The notes: generated from the sequence alone by a model not told the origin. A stretch of 64,000 nucleotides of DNA from Clostridium sp. (GCA_022010015.1 CP091735.1:1054001-1118000), one strand, 5' to 3'; shown: positions 41,915 to 53,344, counted from the stretch's first letter. Program-made: numbers and translations.

Positions 41915-43122
41915 TTATTCTTGCTTTAGCAGCTTTGTTTTTAGATTATCCATAAGTATTGCTCCAAGAGGGGCAGTAAACAAAATAGCTATAACTGCAG
42001 ATGTAAGAATAATTGCTCCACATAGTAGATTATATGATAAAGCAATTCCGCCAATTGAGGCTTGAACTGTTGCTTTAGGTAAGTAAGAAATAATAATATA
42101 GATTTTTTTCCTTTTAATGTATATTTTGTTTTTAAATAAAGAGATTATAACTCCAATTGCTCTAAATCCTAAAGCTATTATAATTATGCCCAAAATTTTT
42201 TTAATCCTTCAATTGAAAAAGGCAAGCTTAGCATTTGTAATGGCACCAACTAGGGTAAATAAAAAGGATTTCAAAGGCATTCCATAGCTTATTATAGGAT
42301 TCTTCAATTTTTTTATAGCCTTATCATTGTTTTTTTGCTTAATGATAATGCTTAAAACAATTATACCAAGAAGTGCAGATATGCTAACATAGCTCTTCAA
42401 GATATTTTTCTAAGGCAATAAGTAAAAAAAGAAATACCAATTAAAAAAATATAACGTAATGGACTGTATTTAAATTTGTTTTTCTTTATGATTAATGAAT
42501 AGATCCATCCTGTTAGAATTCCTAAGACTATTCCTAAAATAATACTAGATGGTATTTGTAATAATGTTAAAGGACTGAAGGTATTATTTTGATTAAGACT
42601 TAAGAATGAATAGAATAAAACAATTACAAATATATCATCACATGATGAACCAGCCATAATTAATTCTGCTACATTATGCCTAGCTCCAAGTCCTTTATTT
42701 TTAAGTTCTATCATTCGTGGTACAACGATTGCAGGAGAAACAGCGGCAAGTACACTGCCCAGAAGAAGTGCTTCAAAAAAATATTTATATTTATTACTAA
42801 TGGTGCAAAGATGGTGATTCCAATTATCTCAAATGATGCAGGAATAAAGCACATAAAAAAAGGCTGGTCTACCTACTTCCTTTAATGTTTTAATGTTTAA
42901 GGAAAGTCCTGATCTTGTTAAAATGATTACTAAAGCAATTTGTCTTAAATAACTAGATATATCTAACAGCTGTTGGTCTATAATATTAAACATAGATGGA
43001 CCTAAAAAGAATTCCTAGTATTAGATAAAAAAATAATTTTTTTGGTAGCCTGATCTTTTCAAATAAGAATCCACCTAAAAAGTCCAATTATAAAAAAATT
43101 AAAGCTAAGCTTAAAAAAACAT
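41915..43122 (-). CDS. NHA-type (CPA2/SLC9B-like) cation/proton antiporter under fluoride riboswitch
   Basis: About 400 residues, frameshifted. MIELKNKGLGARHNVAELIM, then AGSSCDDIFVIVLFYSF give the conserved loop and Asp pair. The C-terminal YLPKATVQASIGGIAL and ILFTAPLGAILMD are signatures of the NHA antiporter group (LPKATVQA-G; TAPLGA). ATG 43122 follows AAGGAGG on the minus strand. The long leader carries a fluoride riboswitch, so the protein probably takes part in fluoride tolerance, for example by exchanging ions during fluoride/HF stress. The exact ion is unknown. Confidence 0.85.
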
Positions 43123-43136
43123 AAAAAAATCCTCCT

Positions 43137-43240
43137 TGAAAAAAATAAAAAGCCAATGATGTCTATGATAAATCATAGATGTCATTAGCTTAAATAGCGG
43201 TTTTGTTTTTAAAAAAACAAGGGAGACAATCATTCCCTAT
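43137..43240 (-). promoter_or_regulatory. Fluoride riboswitch (crcB motif) with terminator
   Basis: Read on the minus strand from 43240: stem GGGA...TCCC with loop AATGATTGTC, an A/T linker hairpin, then AACAAAACCGCT...AGCTAATGACATCTATG. This follows the known aptamer order: G-rich stem with AUG, then AACCGC, a short stem, then GC-U-(G/A)AUGA and C-UA. Loop GAT(T)GTC can pair with GACATC to form the pseudoknot. GCTAATGACATCTATGA (43173-43189) is also the left arm of a terminator hairpin ending in a T-rich tail at 43137-43150, so aptamer and terminator exclude each other. The NHA antiporter start follows at 43122. Confidence 0.85.
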
Positions 43241-43244
43241 AGAT

Positions 43245-43273
43245 ATTTTAGCACTTTTTTTAAAATTAATCAA
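43245..43273 (-). promoter_or_regulatory. Promoter of the fluoride riboswitch leader
   Basis: On the minus strand TTGATT (43273-43268), 17 bases, TAAAAT (43250-43245). The start point falls right at the first base of the aptamer. Confidence 0.75.
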
Positions 43274-43547
43274 TATATTTTACTATCATTTGCTCTAGAA
43301 AAAAATGATAGTGAGAATTTAGTATTTAAACCAAAAAAATTCTATTCTTATTTTTTTAATATCGCTATTACGTAAATAGCCTGTTTGTCAATTAAAAAAA
43401 TTTGGTACATAATTAGTTATTTTGGCTGAATAAGTCTATTGTAGGTTGGCTTTCTAGTGCTTTTTATTTATAGAAATAGCTGTAATTGTTCCAACTTTCA
43501 TTTTATTCTTGTCAAAAATTTGTGAATTCAATTATTTTTGTGCCTTG
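43274..43547. other. Intergenic stretch with one hairpin
   Basis: A 10-bp inverted repeat ACTATCATTT/AAATGATAGT lies at 43281-43313 without a T tract on either side. No gene is convincing; a short minus-strand frame near 43390-43500 begins MKVGTITAIS but cannot be followed. Confidence 0.4.
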
Positions 43548-43577
43548 AAAATAAAAAGATACTTATCGTATCATGAT
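43547..43577 (-). terminator. Terminator after tRNA-Trp (minus strand)
   Basis: TGATAC-GATAA-GTATC followed on the minus strand by TTTTTATTTT. Confidence 0.75.
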
Positions 43578-43585
43578 TTTTTTAA

Positions 43586-43660
43586 TGGCAGGGGCGGAGA
43601 GAATCGAACTCCCACGGACGGTTTTTGGAGACCGCAACAATACCATTATGCTACGCCCCT
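43586..43660 (-). tRNA. tRNA-Trp (anticodon CCA) with one extra base in the anticodon arm
   Basis: The minus strand gives acceptor AGGGGCG / CGCCCCT with encoded GCCA end, a T arm GGGAG-TTCGATT-CTCTC, and the anticodon region GCGGT-CTCCAAA-A-ACCGT. The normal tRNA has four A after CC; here there are five (T run at 43622-43626). With four, the loop CTCCAAA and a 5-bp stem GCGGT/ACCGT are restored. The anticodon is CCA. The extra base is most simply a homopolymer error. Confidence 0.9.
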
Positions 43661-43813
43661 ATTAATTAATTTGCTTCTTACGCATTTGTTAGTATAGCAT
43701 AGTTCAATATTTTTTTCAAGCATTTTAATTTGACTTGTGGAAAAAAAATATGAATTATAATTGAAAATAGGCTATTATTTTGGTAAAAGTAGTTATAACT
43801 AGAGGTGATTTTT

Positions 43814-46800
43814 ATGTTCTTATTTTTCATATTCGGAATTATATAAAAATTGGTTCATAATTAATTTACCAACATTACTTATTTGCTTTATCTTTTTTTA
43901 ATAAGTGTTTTGTTTGGTTTAATTTGGGGATCAAGAAAGAGTAGAATAATGTTTATACATACCATAATTGGTATTGTTGTTTGCTCAATTATTTTTGTTA
44001 TATTAACAAAGAAGTTTTTCTGATGATACGATTATTGGTTTTGTAAATAGCTTTATTCCTAATAATACTATTCAGGGATTAATAGGGGTTTCAAGTGAGG
44101 CTTCAACCTGCAAGGATATAATAATTGAAGTTATTCGTAAGCAAAATATAAATGTTGATTTAGAGCCTATAATGCCATACATTATGGCTATGGCTACAGC
44201 TATGTTTAGATTTGTATGTTTTATTTTATGCTATGTAGTTTATTTAGTGTTAATGATTCTTTTTATATATCATTTATATTATTTTTCTATCCTCAAAGAA
44301 GATATAAAAAAAGAAGATTAATAGAAAAGCACAACTTGGTATTGGAAAGCCTTATAGAAAAAAAGCCAGCTATTGGTTTAATATATGGAATTATTCGTGG
44401 TTTAATCGCTACATTTATTTTTTTGCATCATTTGTTGGTTCATTTTTTTCTTTATTGTTTCAAGTGGTAGTGAAAAGATAGATGAATATATTGAAAATCC
44501 TAATAATGATAAAAAAATATTGATTATCAAAATACCTATTATATGTTCCGTAATTATAGTAAAAAAAGGTATATTCGGAATTTTTAAATAAAGCAAGAAA
44601 TGATGATGATATTCCTTATTATTTATTCTTTAGCAATGCTATTACTAAGGGTAAGGTTAAAACAGAAGAGGGCTCAGTTGATTTTAGCTTGAATGGCGAG
44701 CTTGCAAGCTATATGTCAATTGTTAATCAAATGTTTGATTTGGCTGCTAAATATGGCTTTGTTGATGATTTATTAAATGGCAATACTGATGCAATAATGA
44801 ATGGTGATGCTTTAAAAAATGAGGAATTTTATAATGATCTAAATGCTATTGTTGATAATTATAAGACTCCTGAATTTACATTTGTTCTTTTAAAAAATTG
44901 TCTTGATACTATGTCTAAGGATTATAAGAGCTATTTAGAATTAGCCCATATAAATCAAAATGATAAAAATATGGATATGATAATGGAAATTTGTGATTCT
45001 TTATTCGTTAGTGAAGATGCAATTAAAATTTCAACATTTGTTAAGGATTCAGACATTAGATTAATGCTTCATGCAGGAGTTACAGCATTATCAACATATA
45101 AAAACAAGTGAAGCGCCAAGTGATGATGCAACAACTGAGGCTAAGGCCTCATATCAGCTAAATCTTGCTGCTGAATTAATGACTAAAATCATTCCTGATT
45201 TTGAAAAATTGTCTCTATTTAATGATACTGATGTTCAAAGTACATTTAATTTGGCAATGAAGAAAATAACTAATGTAGCAACTAAATATGTTAAGTTTAC
45301 AATTAGTGATAATAACTATTCATTTACTGATTTAAATATTCCAAGCGATATTGATTGGGGAAATGAATTAGTAACATTCTTGAATGTTGGTAGTGAAGTT
45401 TTAGGTATGCTTGCTGATAATAATGTTAGCTTTACTGATAAAAAAACAGCTATCTACAAATGTTTAACAAAAAAATAATGAACATTATAATGATAATATA
45501 ATTGTTTTTAGATGATTTTTGGTAATAAACTAGGTGATTCTAAACTTTTTATCTTCAGTGTTTGAAAGTGATTTTGTTTATGATTTCTTAGAAAATACTA
45601 TCGCTCAATCATTAAAGATTGAAGGAGTAAAGATCCCTCGTGATGTTAAATTTGCAAATAGCGTCGATTCAAGTGGTAATAAGATTAGTGGTGAATTTAC
45701 TAAGCTTATTGATTTAATGGAGGCTCTTGTTGATAATGGCTTGATTGATAAATTTAATAAACCAGAAGGAGAGAGCTTTACTTTAACAGATTTTGTTGAT
45801 GTTTTAGATGGTGATAATGTTAATAAATGTATTGGTGATTCGACATTAGCTTACTATTTAGTTAGTAGTGCTTTATTAAATGTAAATCTAGAAGGCGTTA
45901 GTCTTTATACACCAGATTCAGTTTTAACAACTCATATAGTTAAGGAAGAAAGCTATACTCTTATTGTTAGAGATGAAATAAGAAATATTATTTCCGGATT
46001 AAGCTCTTTATTACCAATTCTTGATTCTAGTAGTGCTGGCTTTGATATTTCTAGTGTTTTGGATAATGCTGATAGTCTTAAAACTGTTAAAAGCTCTGTT
46101 GGTTTCTTAGTGGTACGATGGTTAAATTTTTTTAGTTGACAATTTTGCCAATATGGAAAATTCACCAATTGTTTTTCCCTAACAATTTAGATTTAAATGT
46201 TGATGCAAATAATATGGATAATTGGCTTAAGGAAAATGGGGAATTCGATAAGATTATTGATATTCTTGAAAATGAAGAGTTGAAAAAAATGTAATATCTA
46301 AGGTTTTAAATAATGAAAAAGTATCAACTAGTTTATTTACAAATATATCTGATGCTGGCTTTGATGCTTTCGTAGCCTCTGATATTATGTATTATAGCGT
46401 TTGTAATTTGATGACTACAAGTTTAGCAGAATCTGGTGTTAATATTGTTATTCCTGATTGTGCTTATCAGGATGTTTCTGAAAAGTTGATTAGTAAAAAA
46501 ATGAATTAAAGGAATTGAAAAAAATGATTTAAAGATTCTAATGCCTGAGGATGGTAAGGAATTTGATGTTAATTCTTTTATTAAAAATAGTGATATTGTT
46601 GAAAAATCTGATATTCTTTATGCAACAGTTGTTAATTATCTTGTAAATGAGACTAATGATCAAATTAAAATTCCAGCTAAATATAAGTCATCAGCTTCAG
46701 CAGAAAGCTTAAAGACAGATTTCCATAATAATATTTGGTATACATCAAAGGAAGTTCGTAAGATTTTTACTGCTGTTAAGGCTTTAAATATTGATTTTAA

Positions 46801-49460
46801 TAATTTAAATGATATGGATGCAAGTGGTATGGCTAATAAGATAACATCAATTGCTAATCCCGATGATGTATTTATGTCAATAGTAATTAGATTTACAATT
46901 TCTGATAGTTTATTAAAATCTACTAGTATGATTAAGGTTCCTTCCTCTGTTATTGAAAAAAAGTTGATGAAGAAAAATATATTAAACAAGAAGAAACTAA
47001 CTAATTTAGTAACAGCATTTAAGACCTTTGGTGATATTGATTTTAATAATTTTGATATTAATATTGTAAGAAGCCTTATGGATAAAAAAATGATTCAAGT
47101 GTATTAGAAAAGAATGCAAATGATATCTACACAAGTGCAATTGCTACCTATTCATTAACTGATGTACTAAATACAACAAGCGCTATTAAGGTGCCAGGAT
47201 GTGTTTATGAGGTGATCGCCTCTGGATTTACTGAGGAAAGAATAACTAAAACAGAATTTAAGAAGCTAATTAAATCTGTTAATGCCTTAGGTACTGATGC
47301 TAATTTAGATAATATTAATGTTGATACAATAATTCATTTATCAGATGAAAGCTTAGATGATTTATTCGGTAGTGATATTTTAAGATATACTATTACAGAT
47401 ATGGTTAAGAATCAAGTAAATGTACCAGCTGGAAGTAATGAAATAATCGGCACAAGGGATGAAATTACATATAATGCAATTAAGGCTTTAGAATTAAAGA
47501 ATTTAATTAATGGAATTGAAGCCCTTGGTGTTACTGATTTCAATAATTTTGATGCTAATACAGTTATTAATAATAAAAAAAATTGATTTAGATATAGTTT
47601 TTAAATAGTGAAATTATTCATTTTGTAATTTCTACAAAGCTTAAGGAAATAAATAGTGATATTATTATTCCTAAAATTGTTTTTAAGTACGATTTATGAA
47701 GAAAAATGAAGTTGTAACTAAGACAGAGGTTAAGAGCTTAATTGAAGGTGTATGGGCACTGGATATTGATTTAGATAATTTTGATTCAACAGCTATTTTT
47801 AAACAAGAATGATGATGAAATTGATACTATTTTAAATAGTAATATACTTCTATATACTATTTCTGATAAGTTATCAAATATTAGTAATATTGTTATTCCT
47901 GATAAAGTTAAAATGTCTGATTCGTTTGCAGAGAATTATATTGAAAAAGCGGAAATTAAGAATGCCATAAAAGGTATTATAGCATTGGGTATTACTGATT
48001 TTAATACAACAATTGATACTAATATCGTACTTCAAAGAAGTGATGATGAAAGTCTTAATACAATGCTAAATAGTATGATAATTCATTATACTATTTCTAA
48101 TAAGCTTGTTACTTTAGAGGGAATAAGTATACCAGTTGGAGCTTATGATAATACCTTAGGCGAAAAAAAGCAATTACTTCTAGTGAAATAAAAAAATGCA
48201 ATTAATGGTGTAAAGGCATTTGGTATTACTGATTTTAGTTCAAACCTTGATGCAAATAAGATTTTAAAAATGACTGATAAAGAAATTGATACTATAATTA
48301 ATAGTATGATAATTCATTATACTATTTCTGGTAAAATTAGAGAAAAAGTAAGTGTTCCAAATGCCTATATTACTAATACGGAACTTTCAAGTGATGCGAT
48401 TACAAAAAGCTGAACTTAAAAACAACAATTATTTCATTTAAGTCATTAAATATGGAAGAAATTAATTATGTTGATGCTAGTGTGTTAAATAATGATGATT
48501 TAAATACGAATATATTATTTGCTTCAGCTATTGTTAGATATGAGCTTTCAAGTAGTCTTTTTAGATCTTACCAATTTAATTACTATTCCAAGTGGTGTTT
48601 ATGAGATATATAGTGAAGCTTATCCAACAGAAAAAGGTATTACTACAGATGAGCTTTGCGCACTTGTTAGTGGAGCAAAGGCCTTAGGAATTGATTTTAA
48701 TGATACAAGTACAATTTCAACTACATCCTTATCTAAGGATAATACAAGTACGGCAATGAACAGTAAGATTTTTACAATATACTATATCTAATAAAATAAT
48801 AGCGATTGATAGTCTTGTTGTTCCAGTATCTATTTACAATACTTTAATTACAGGATATGAAGAAAAGGCAATTACAAGTGAAGAAATTGTTAAGCTTGTC
48901 GGTGATTTTAATTCTATGAATATTTCACTTGATTCAACTGCAAAAATTTAAACAAGATACAGTTAAAGCAGAAATCTTTGTTAATGGTAGAGAGACATCA
49001 AGCATTTTTGGTTGCTAGCGTATCAAAGGTTGTTGCTGAAAATTTAAGTATTTATGAAGATGATGCAAATATTTCGAAGAATTATTTAAATAAAGATGTG
49101 ATGATCTTATCTCAAGCAAATATTTATACCCTACTTAATGAATTTAATGCGATTGGTGTTGATTTTAGTGATACTAGTAGTGCTGATTATGCCTCTGTAT
49201 TACTAAAATTAAAGAATGGTGACATTGATATTTATCATTGTTCAAATATTGCTTGGTTATTTATTGCTGAATTATGTGAAAAAAATATCCTCTAGCAGGT
49301 AGTTTTTGAGCATAAATCTGTTAATGTATATTTAAAGAAGGAATTAACATTATCTAGTGGTCTTTCTTATTTAACAAGAAAAAGGTATTGATGATTTAGC
49401 AAATAGTTTTTTTCAGCTTAAAGCGAATCATTTTGGTTCCCTTTTTGGACTAAAATGTTA
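43814..49460 (+). CDS. Giant membrane-anchored repeat protein, unknown, frameshifted
   Basis: ATG 43814 follows AGGTGAT. The reconstructed protein is about 1,850 residues. Residues 1-210 form three to five membrane helices (LICFIFFISVLFGLIWGSRKSR, FVCFILCYVVYLVLMILF) ending in a basic block (RRYKKRRLIEKAQLGIGKPYRKK) and one more helix with FIVSSGSEKIDEYIE. The remaining roughly 1,600 residues are helical and acidic, with no Cys-rich or catalytic motif seen, and from 46500 on consist of about twelve tandem repeats. I infer a large domain outside the membrane. At least 25 frameshifts occur. No known family was recognised. Confidence 0.65.
46500..49290 (+). repeat. About twelve tandem repeats of 70-85 residues in the giant protein
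   Basis: Each unit begins with an ITK-x-E-(I/F/L) helix, continues with a GI-x-ALGITDFN turn and an aspartate-rich turn, then LNSMIIHYTISNKL, then a short I-x-IP-x-x-(V/A)Y strand. Clear units start near 46735, 46995, 47245, 47480, 47710, 47940, 48170, 48398, 48637 and 48868. Units near 47940 and 48170 are the most alike; those at both ends are worn. The nucleotide sequence between neighbouring copies at 48075-48110 and 48300-48330 (AATAGTATGATAATTCATTA) is nearly identical, a sign of recent duplication. Confidence 0.75.
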
Positions 49461-49524
49461 AAATTGAGGCTTGAAAAATAGAAAAAAATGTATAAAATAG
49501 ATAGCGTATAGCGATGGAGGTGTA

Positions 49525-51612
49525 ATGATGAAGAAAAAAAATATGATTTTTTTGGATGATTGTTTCCTATTATTTTTTTAAATATTTTTAAATACGTATT
49601 TTTTTAACATCAAAGGTATTAAATAGATACATTGTTACATTTAAGCATACCTTTACCTCAGAATTATTTTTCATTTTTTAGGCAATTTTGTTGTTTTTGA
49701 CATTTATATTGTTAATTGGAATTATAATATTAAGAAGGCCTAAAAGAATTTTTAATTTATTTAATTGTTGTTACAGGTCTTTTAAATTTAGGAATTATTG
49801 TTTTAGGATATTATACTAAAAAGCTATAAATTAGCATTTTTCCGCCTTTAATTTTTTTCTATTTTTTTAGAAATCCGACTGGTGGCTTTGCTGCTAATGT
49901 ATTTTTTTGATTGGATTTATGAACTATTTGGTTATTTTTAGAATTGTGTCTTTTTTTACCATTTGTAGTAATGCTTTCGATTTTTCTTAGTTCATAAAAA
50001 AAGAAATTGATAATGAAAAAAATTGAGATTTCTTGGCAAAAGCTTATGCATATTTCAACTATTCTAGTGGTTTTTACAAATTGCTTCTTATCAAAAATTT
50101 TACTACTTCATTAAAGAAAAAAATTGGCGATATTCATCAGATTATGCGCAATATGGTTGTCAGTATACTGGTGTTTATAATTATTATTTATCTGAATTTG
50201 TTTTTTTAGAATTGATAATAGAACATTAATTGACGATAAGCTTTCTACAGAAGACACTTATTTAAAGCTTGCTGATTATAATAAAAATCAGGAAAGCTAT
50301 GTTAACTTCATTGATGGTAAAACTTATTCAAATAAGGATAAACAAACTGGTATTTTTAAAGGATTATAATGTTTTTTTACTATTCAAATGGAATCAACAA
50401 TGACTTTTTTTGTTTTGAAAAATACCTATAAGGGCTTAGAAATAACGCCTAATTTTTAATAACTTATTTAAAGATGATAATTGCTTCTATTTTAATAATG
50501 TATTTACTAATGTTGGTATTGGTAATACCTCTGATGCGGAATTTTGTTATTTTTACAGGATTATATCCTACAGGTGATATGACTATTGTTTGGGAATTTA
50601 ACGATTATGATTTTCAAATGAAGACCTTAGGTGATTATATGAATAAGGATTATGTAATGTATTCCTATAATCCGACAACTGAGGTTTTCTATAATCATAA
50701 AAATGTTCATGAGCGACTTTATAAGGTAAATAAATATCGTGGACTTGAAACTTACGAGCAGCTATATCCAAGAAGAGAAAATGCTGATAAATATTTGAAT
50801 TATTGGATTAAAAGATAATTCAATACTTAATTGGGCTAATCAATATTTCTTAGAGGTTACACATAATGGTGAAAGATGTCATACCTTCCTTGAAACTATT
50901 ACTCCTCATAATCCATTCCCTGATTTTTTTCTAGTGAACTGGGCTTTGAACATTATAATTTTAATTTAGGTGCATTAAATTATCAGCTTGATAATTATTT
51001 AAATCAGATTCATTTTAATGATAAGCTTTTTATATGATTTCATTATGGAAACAAGCGATACTAACAGCTCTAAATATATGGAAAATACAGTGTATATTTT
51101 ATATGGAGACCATGGAAATGCTCTTCCTAAGGATTGTTATGACAAGCTATATGGTAGAGAGCTTACAGATCTTGAATATCGAAGAATATTATTAAATATT
51201 CCAGTTATTGTTTATGATCCTAGTGGAAAAAAATATACGAATCACTTCAAGGAGAAGACATTACAAGCATTTTAAGTAGTGTTAAGGCTGAGCGTGATCT
51301 AAATAGAACATTAAAAAATTTGCTAGGAATAGAGTCTAGTGATTATCAATTTGGTGTTAATATATTTAGTGGCGAGCCATCATATAGCTATGACCCTAAA
51401 AAAATTTCGATATTATTACTGATAATTTTATGTATTCAAAGAAAAAAGACGAATATATAGTATATAAAAAAATGCTTTTTAATATGAATATTGTTGAAAA
51501 AAATAGAGGATTATAGAAGTAAGCAGGATTTATATTTAAATACTCTTGTTTATTCATCTAAAAAAAGAGAACAAATAAAATTTCTAAAGGCTCACTTGCT
51601 GAGAATTTTTTA
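49525..51612 (+). CDS. LtaS-like sulfatase-family membrane enzyme, frameshifted
   Basis: An N-terminal membrane part of several helices (49525-50050) is followed by an extracellular sulfatase-fold domain. FTIQMESTMTFL holds the metal-binding Glu. NVFTNVGIGNTSDAEF carries the catalytic Thr of LTA synthases (G-x-TSD-x-EF). TITPHNPFPDF and YGDHGNALPKD provide the later His/Asp residues. The reaction is expected to be transfer of phosphoglycerol or phosphoethanolamine onto an envelope polymer. The length is about 680 residues. ATG 49525 (or 49528) follows GGAGG. The C-terminal end is uncertain by a few residues because of an A/T run. Confidence 0.82.
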
Positions 51613-51614
51613 AA

Positions 51615-51648
51615 AAAACTAAGGATTTCCAATTCCTTAGTTTTTTTA
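51615..51648 (+). terminator. Terminator after the LtaS-like gene
   Basis: AACTAAGGA...TTCCTTAGTT followed by T7; the T tract adjoins the stop of the convergent GNAT gene. Confidence 0.85.
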
Positions 51649-52185
51649 TAGTGTTATCCAATAGCGCTCAAGTGTTTCATTTTTTTCGTGGATCGTAAAT
51701 ACTTGATTCGTATACTCCACCATTTTTTTAAGATTGTTTTTTTCTACTTGCTGTATTATTATCGAGACAAGAAATTAAAAATTTTTTTGTTAAGCCGATA
51801 CTTTTTACAAAAAGGCTTAACAGCACTTAACATAAAGCTTGCAACACCTTTTTTTGTCTTTCAGATGGTCTAACACTATAACCAATATTACCAGCATATT
51901 TTTCGAGATATTCATTAAAATAGTGTCTGACATCTATCATTCCAACTAGTTTATTATCACTTTTTCTAATGCATAAAAATTGTGTTGATACTACCATACC
52001 TTCTGGTAGTGTTTCCTTTTTTTCGTATTTCTTCATTTCCTTAAAGTAATCATTTGGATTCTCATATTTTCTTAAAGGACCACAGCCATCCATAGAGCTG
52101 TTATTTAAAAAGACATTCATTTCGATATTCTTTTTATTTGATCTAGATAATCAGTAGATAGTTTAATTATGTATAAATCTTGCAT
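51646..52185 (-). CDS. GNAT family N-acetyltransferase, frameshifted
   Basis: About 177 residues on the minus strand. FLCIRKSDNKLVGMIDVRHYFN is the central strand pair. AGNIGYSVRPSERQKG is the acetyl-CoA pyrophosphate-binding signature (G-x-I-G-Y-x-V-R-P-x-x-R). The end reads NNTASRKTILKNGGVYE, typical of the GNAT C-terminus, then ERYWITL. ATG at 52185 follows GAGGT on the minus strand. Frames break near 51843, 51785, 51740 and 52128. The substrate is unknown. Confidence 0.85.
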
Positions 52186-52318
52186 ATTGTATACCTCATA
52201 TATATTTTCTCTAATTATATCACAATATAATAAAAAAACAAGAAAAGACAAAAAAGATCTGACAAAATCGGGGGGGGTTATAATTAAAGTAGCGAGAGAA
52301 AAAGTGGAGGAAAAAAAT

Positions 52319-52787
52319 ATGTCATATGTTGATGGAATTTTACAAAAGGATGAAGAAGTTGTAGCTAAAGCAAAAGTTACAAAATTGGTTTTAATTGGAG
52401 CATGGATTAAAGGTATTTTGTTATGTTGCCTTTTCTTTATTCCAACAATTAAAGCAATCGTGCTAACAATCGTTGTTTCTAAGATTGAATTAGCTTTAAC
52501 AAATCAAAGATTAGTTGGTAGAGTTGGTGTAATAAGAAGACAAATAATGGATTCTAAATTAGATAAGATTCAAACTGTTCAAATTCGTGAAACATTCTGG
52601 GGAAGAATTTTTGGATTTGCTAATATTGCTGTATCAACTGCTGGTACTGCTAAAAATGAATATGTTTATTTTTGCTATAGCAAGAGCTCAAGAATTTAAG
52701 CAGAAGATTATGAGTCAAATTGATGAATATGAAGATTTCAAGGTTAAGAAGCAAGCAGAAGCACTTGCTGGTGCAATGAAGAATTAA
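52319..52787 (+). CDS. PH-domain (bPH2, YdbS-like) membrane protein
   Basis: About 155 residues. Two short hydrophobic segments (LVLIGAWIKGILLCCLFFIP and AIVLTIVV) precede a bacterial PH domain: KIELALTNQRLVGRVGVIRRQIMDS, then KLDKIQTVQIRETFWGRIFGF, then IAVSTAGTA. The L-T-N-Q-R-L motif is diagnostic. One frameshift lies near 52668. ATG 52319 follows GTGGAGG. A G8 run at 52270-52277 sits just before a TATAAT (52279-52284). Confidence 0.8.
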
Positions 52788-52805
52788 TTGAATATTATTT
52801 TGTAA

Positions 52806-52834
52806 TGATAACTGCTAGAAATAGCAGTTTTTCA
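52806..52834 (+). terminator. Terminator after the PH-domain gene
   Basis: AACTGCTA-GAAA-TAGCAGTT followed by a T-rich tail. Confidence 0.85.
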
Positions 52835-53180
52835 TTTTTTTTGTCAGGATGTTTTTATGGCATTGAATGTTGATTTGGTGTATATTTTTTTAATATTTGA
52901 GTCCTCCAGGATGTCAAGGCGTTAAAATGTTTCCTGTTCAATTGTTTTAGTATTACTTGTTATCTTCCTAGTTTTATTATGGCAATAAGATAATAAAACA
53001 GGTAAGTTTGTTGAATAGCAAATTAAATAATAAGAATAAAAAAAATAGTTGAACTATAATCTTGGCGGATTCTTTCAACTATTTACCATAACGATGTAAG
53101 AGTATGTTATCATTTGAAATGAAAAAAAATCCTAAAATTAATATTATAATAAGAAGTACGTTTAGGGTACTTTTTTTGCA
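52835..53180. other. Intergenic stretch with hairpins, no gene assigned
   Basis: A 10-bp inverted repeat AATAGTTGAA...TTCAACTATT (53046-53086) and a terminator-like AAGTAC...GTACTT with T7 (53154-53178) are visible. No frame longer than about 30 codons is convincing on either strand. A small RNA is possible but not supported by any recognised motif. Confidence 0.35.
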
Positions 53181-53208
53181 AAAAAAAACTGATACAACGT
53201 ATCAGTAA
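53178..53208 (-). terminator. Terminator after tRNA-His (minus strand)
   Basis: ACTGATAC-GTT-GTATCAGT followed on the minus strand by T9. Confidence 0.88.
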
Positions 53209-53217
53209 ATTACAAGT

Positions 53218-53294
53218 TGGGGCGTCCGACAGGAATCGAACCTGCACATGGTAGAGCCACAATCTACAGTGTTAGCCATTTCACCACGGACGCC
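53218..53294 (-). tRNA. tRNA-His (anticodon GUG)
   Basis: The minus strand gives the extra G(-1) opposite C73, a perfect acceptor GCGTCCG/CGGACGC, the anticodon stem GTAGA/TCTAC with loop TTGTGGC (anticodon GTG), and a T arm with GTTCGATTC. CCA is encoded. Confidence 0.93.
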
Positions 53295-53316
53295 ATTTTT
53301 TTGACTTGCACATATT

Positions 53317-53344
53317 ATTATACTTAAAAAAATTAATTTGTAAA
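53317..53344 (-). promoter_or_regulatory. Promoter of tRNA-His (minus strand)
   Basis: TTTACA (53344-53339), 16 bases, TATAAT (53322-53317). Confidence 0.65.

Noticed and set aside
43281..43313. Terminator between tRNA-Trp and the antiporter
   Set aside because: The 10-bp stem is clear, but neither side has a T tract, so its role (operator or chance) is not supported.
43390..43545. MOSC-domain gene fragment on the minus strand (MKVGTITAISI)
   Set aside because: The first residues resemble a MOSC start, but the next 100 bases give no further family residues in any frame, and there is no ribosome binding site.
52835..53180. SRP RNA, 6S RNA or tmRNA in the gap before tRNA-His
   Set aside because: None of the conserved SRP loop sequences, 6S bulge structure or tmRNA ends could be recognised; only simple hairpins are seen.
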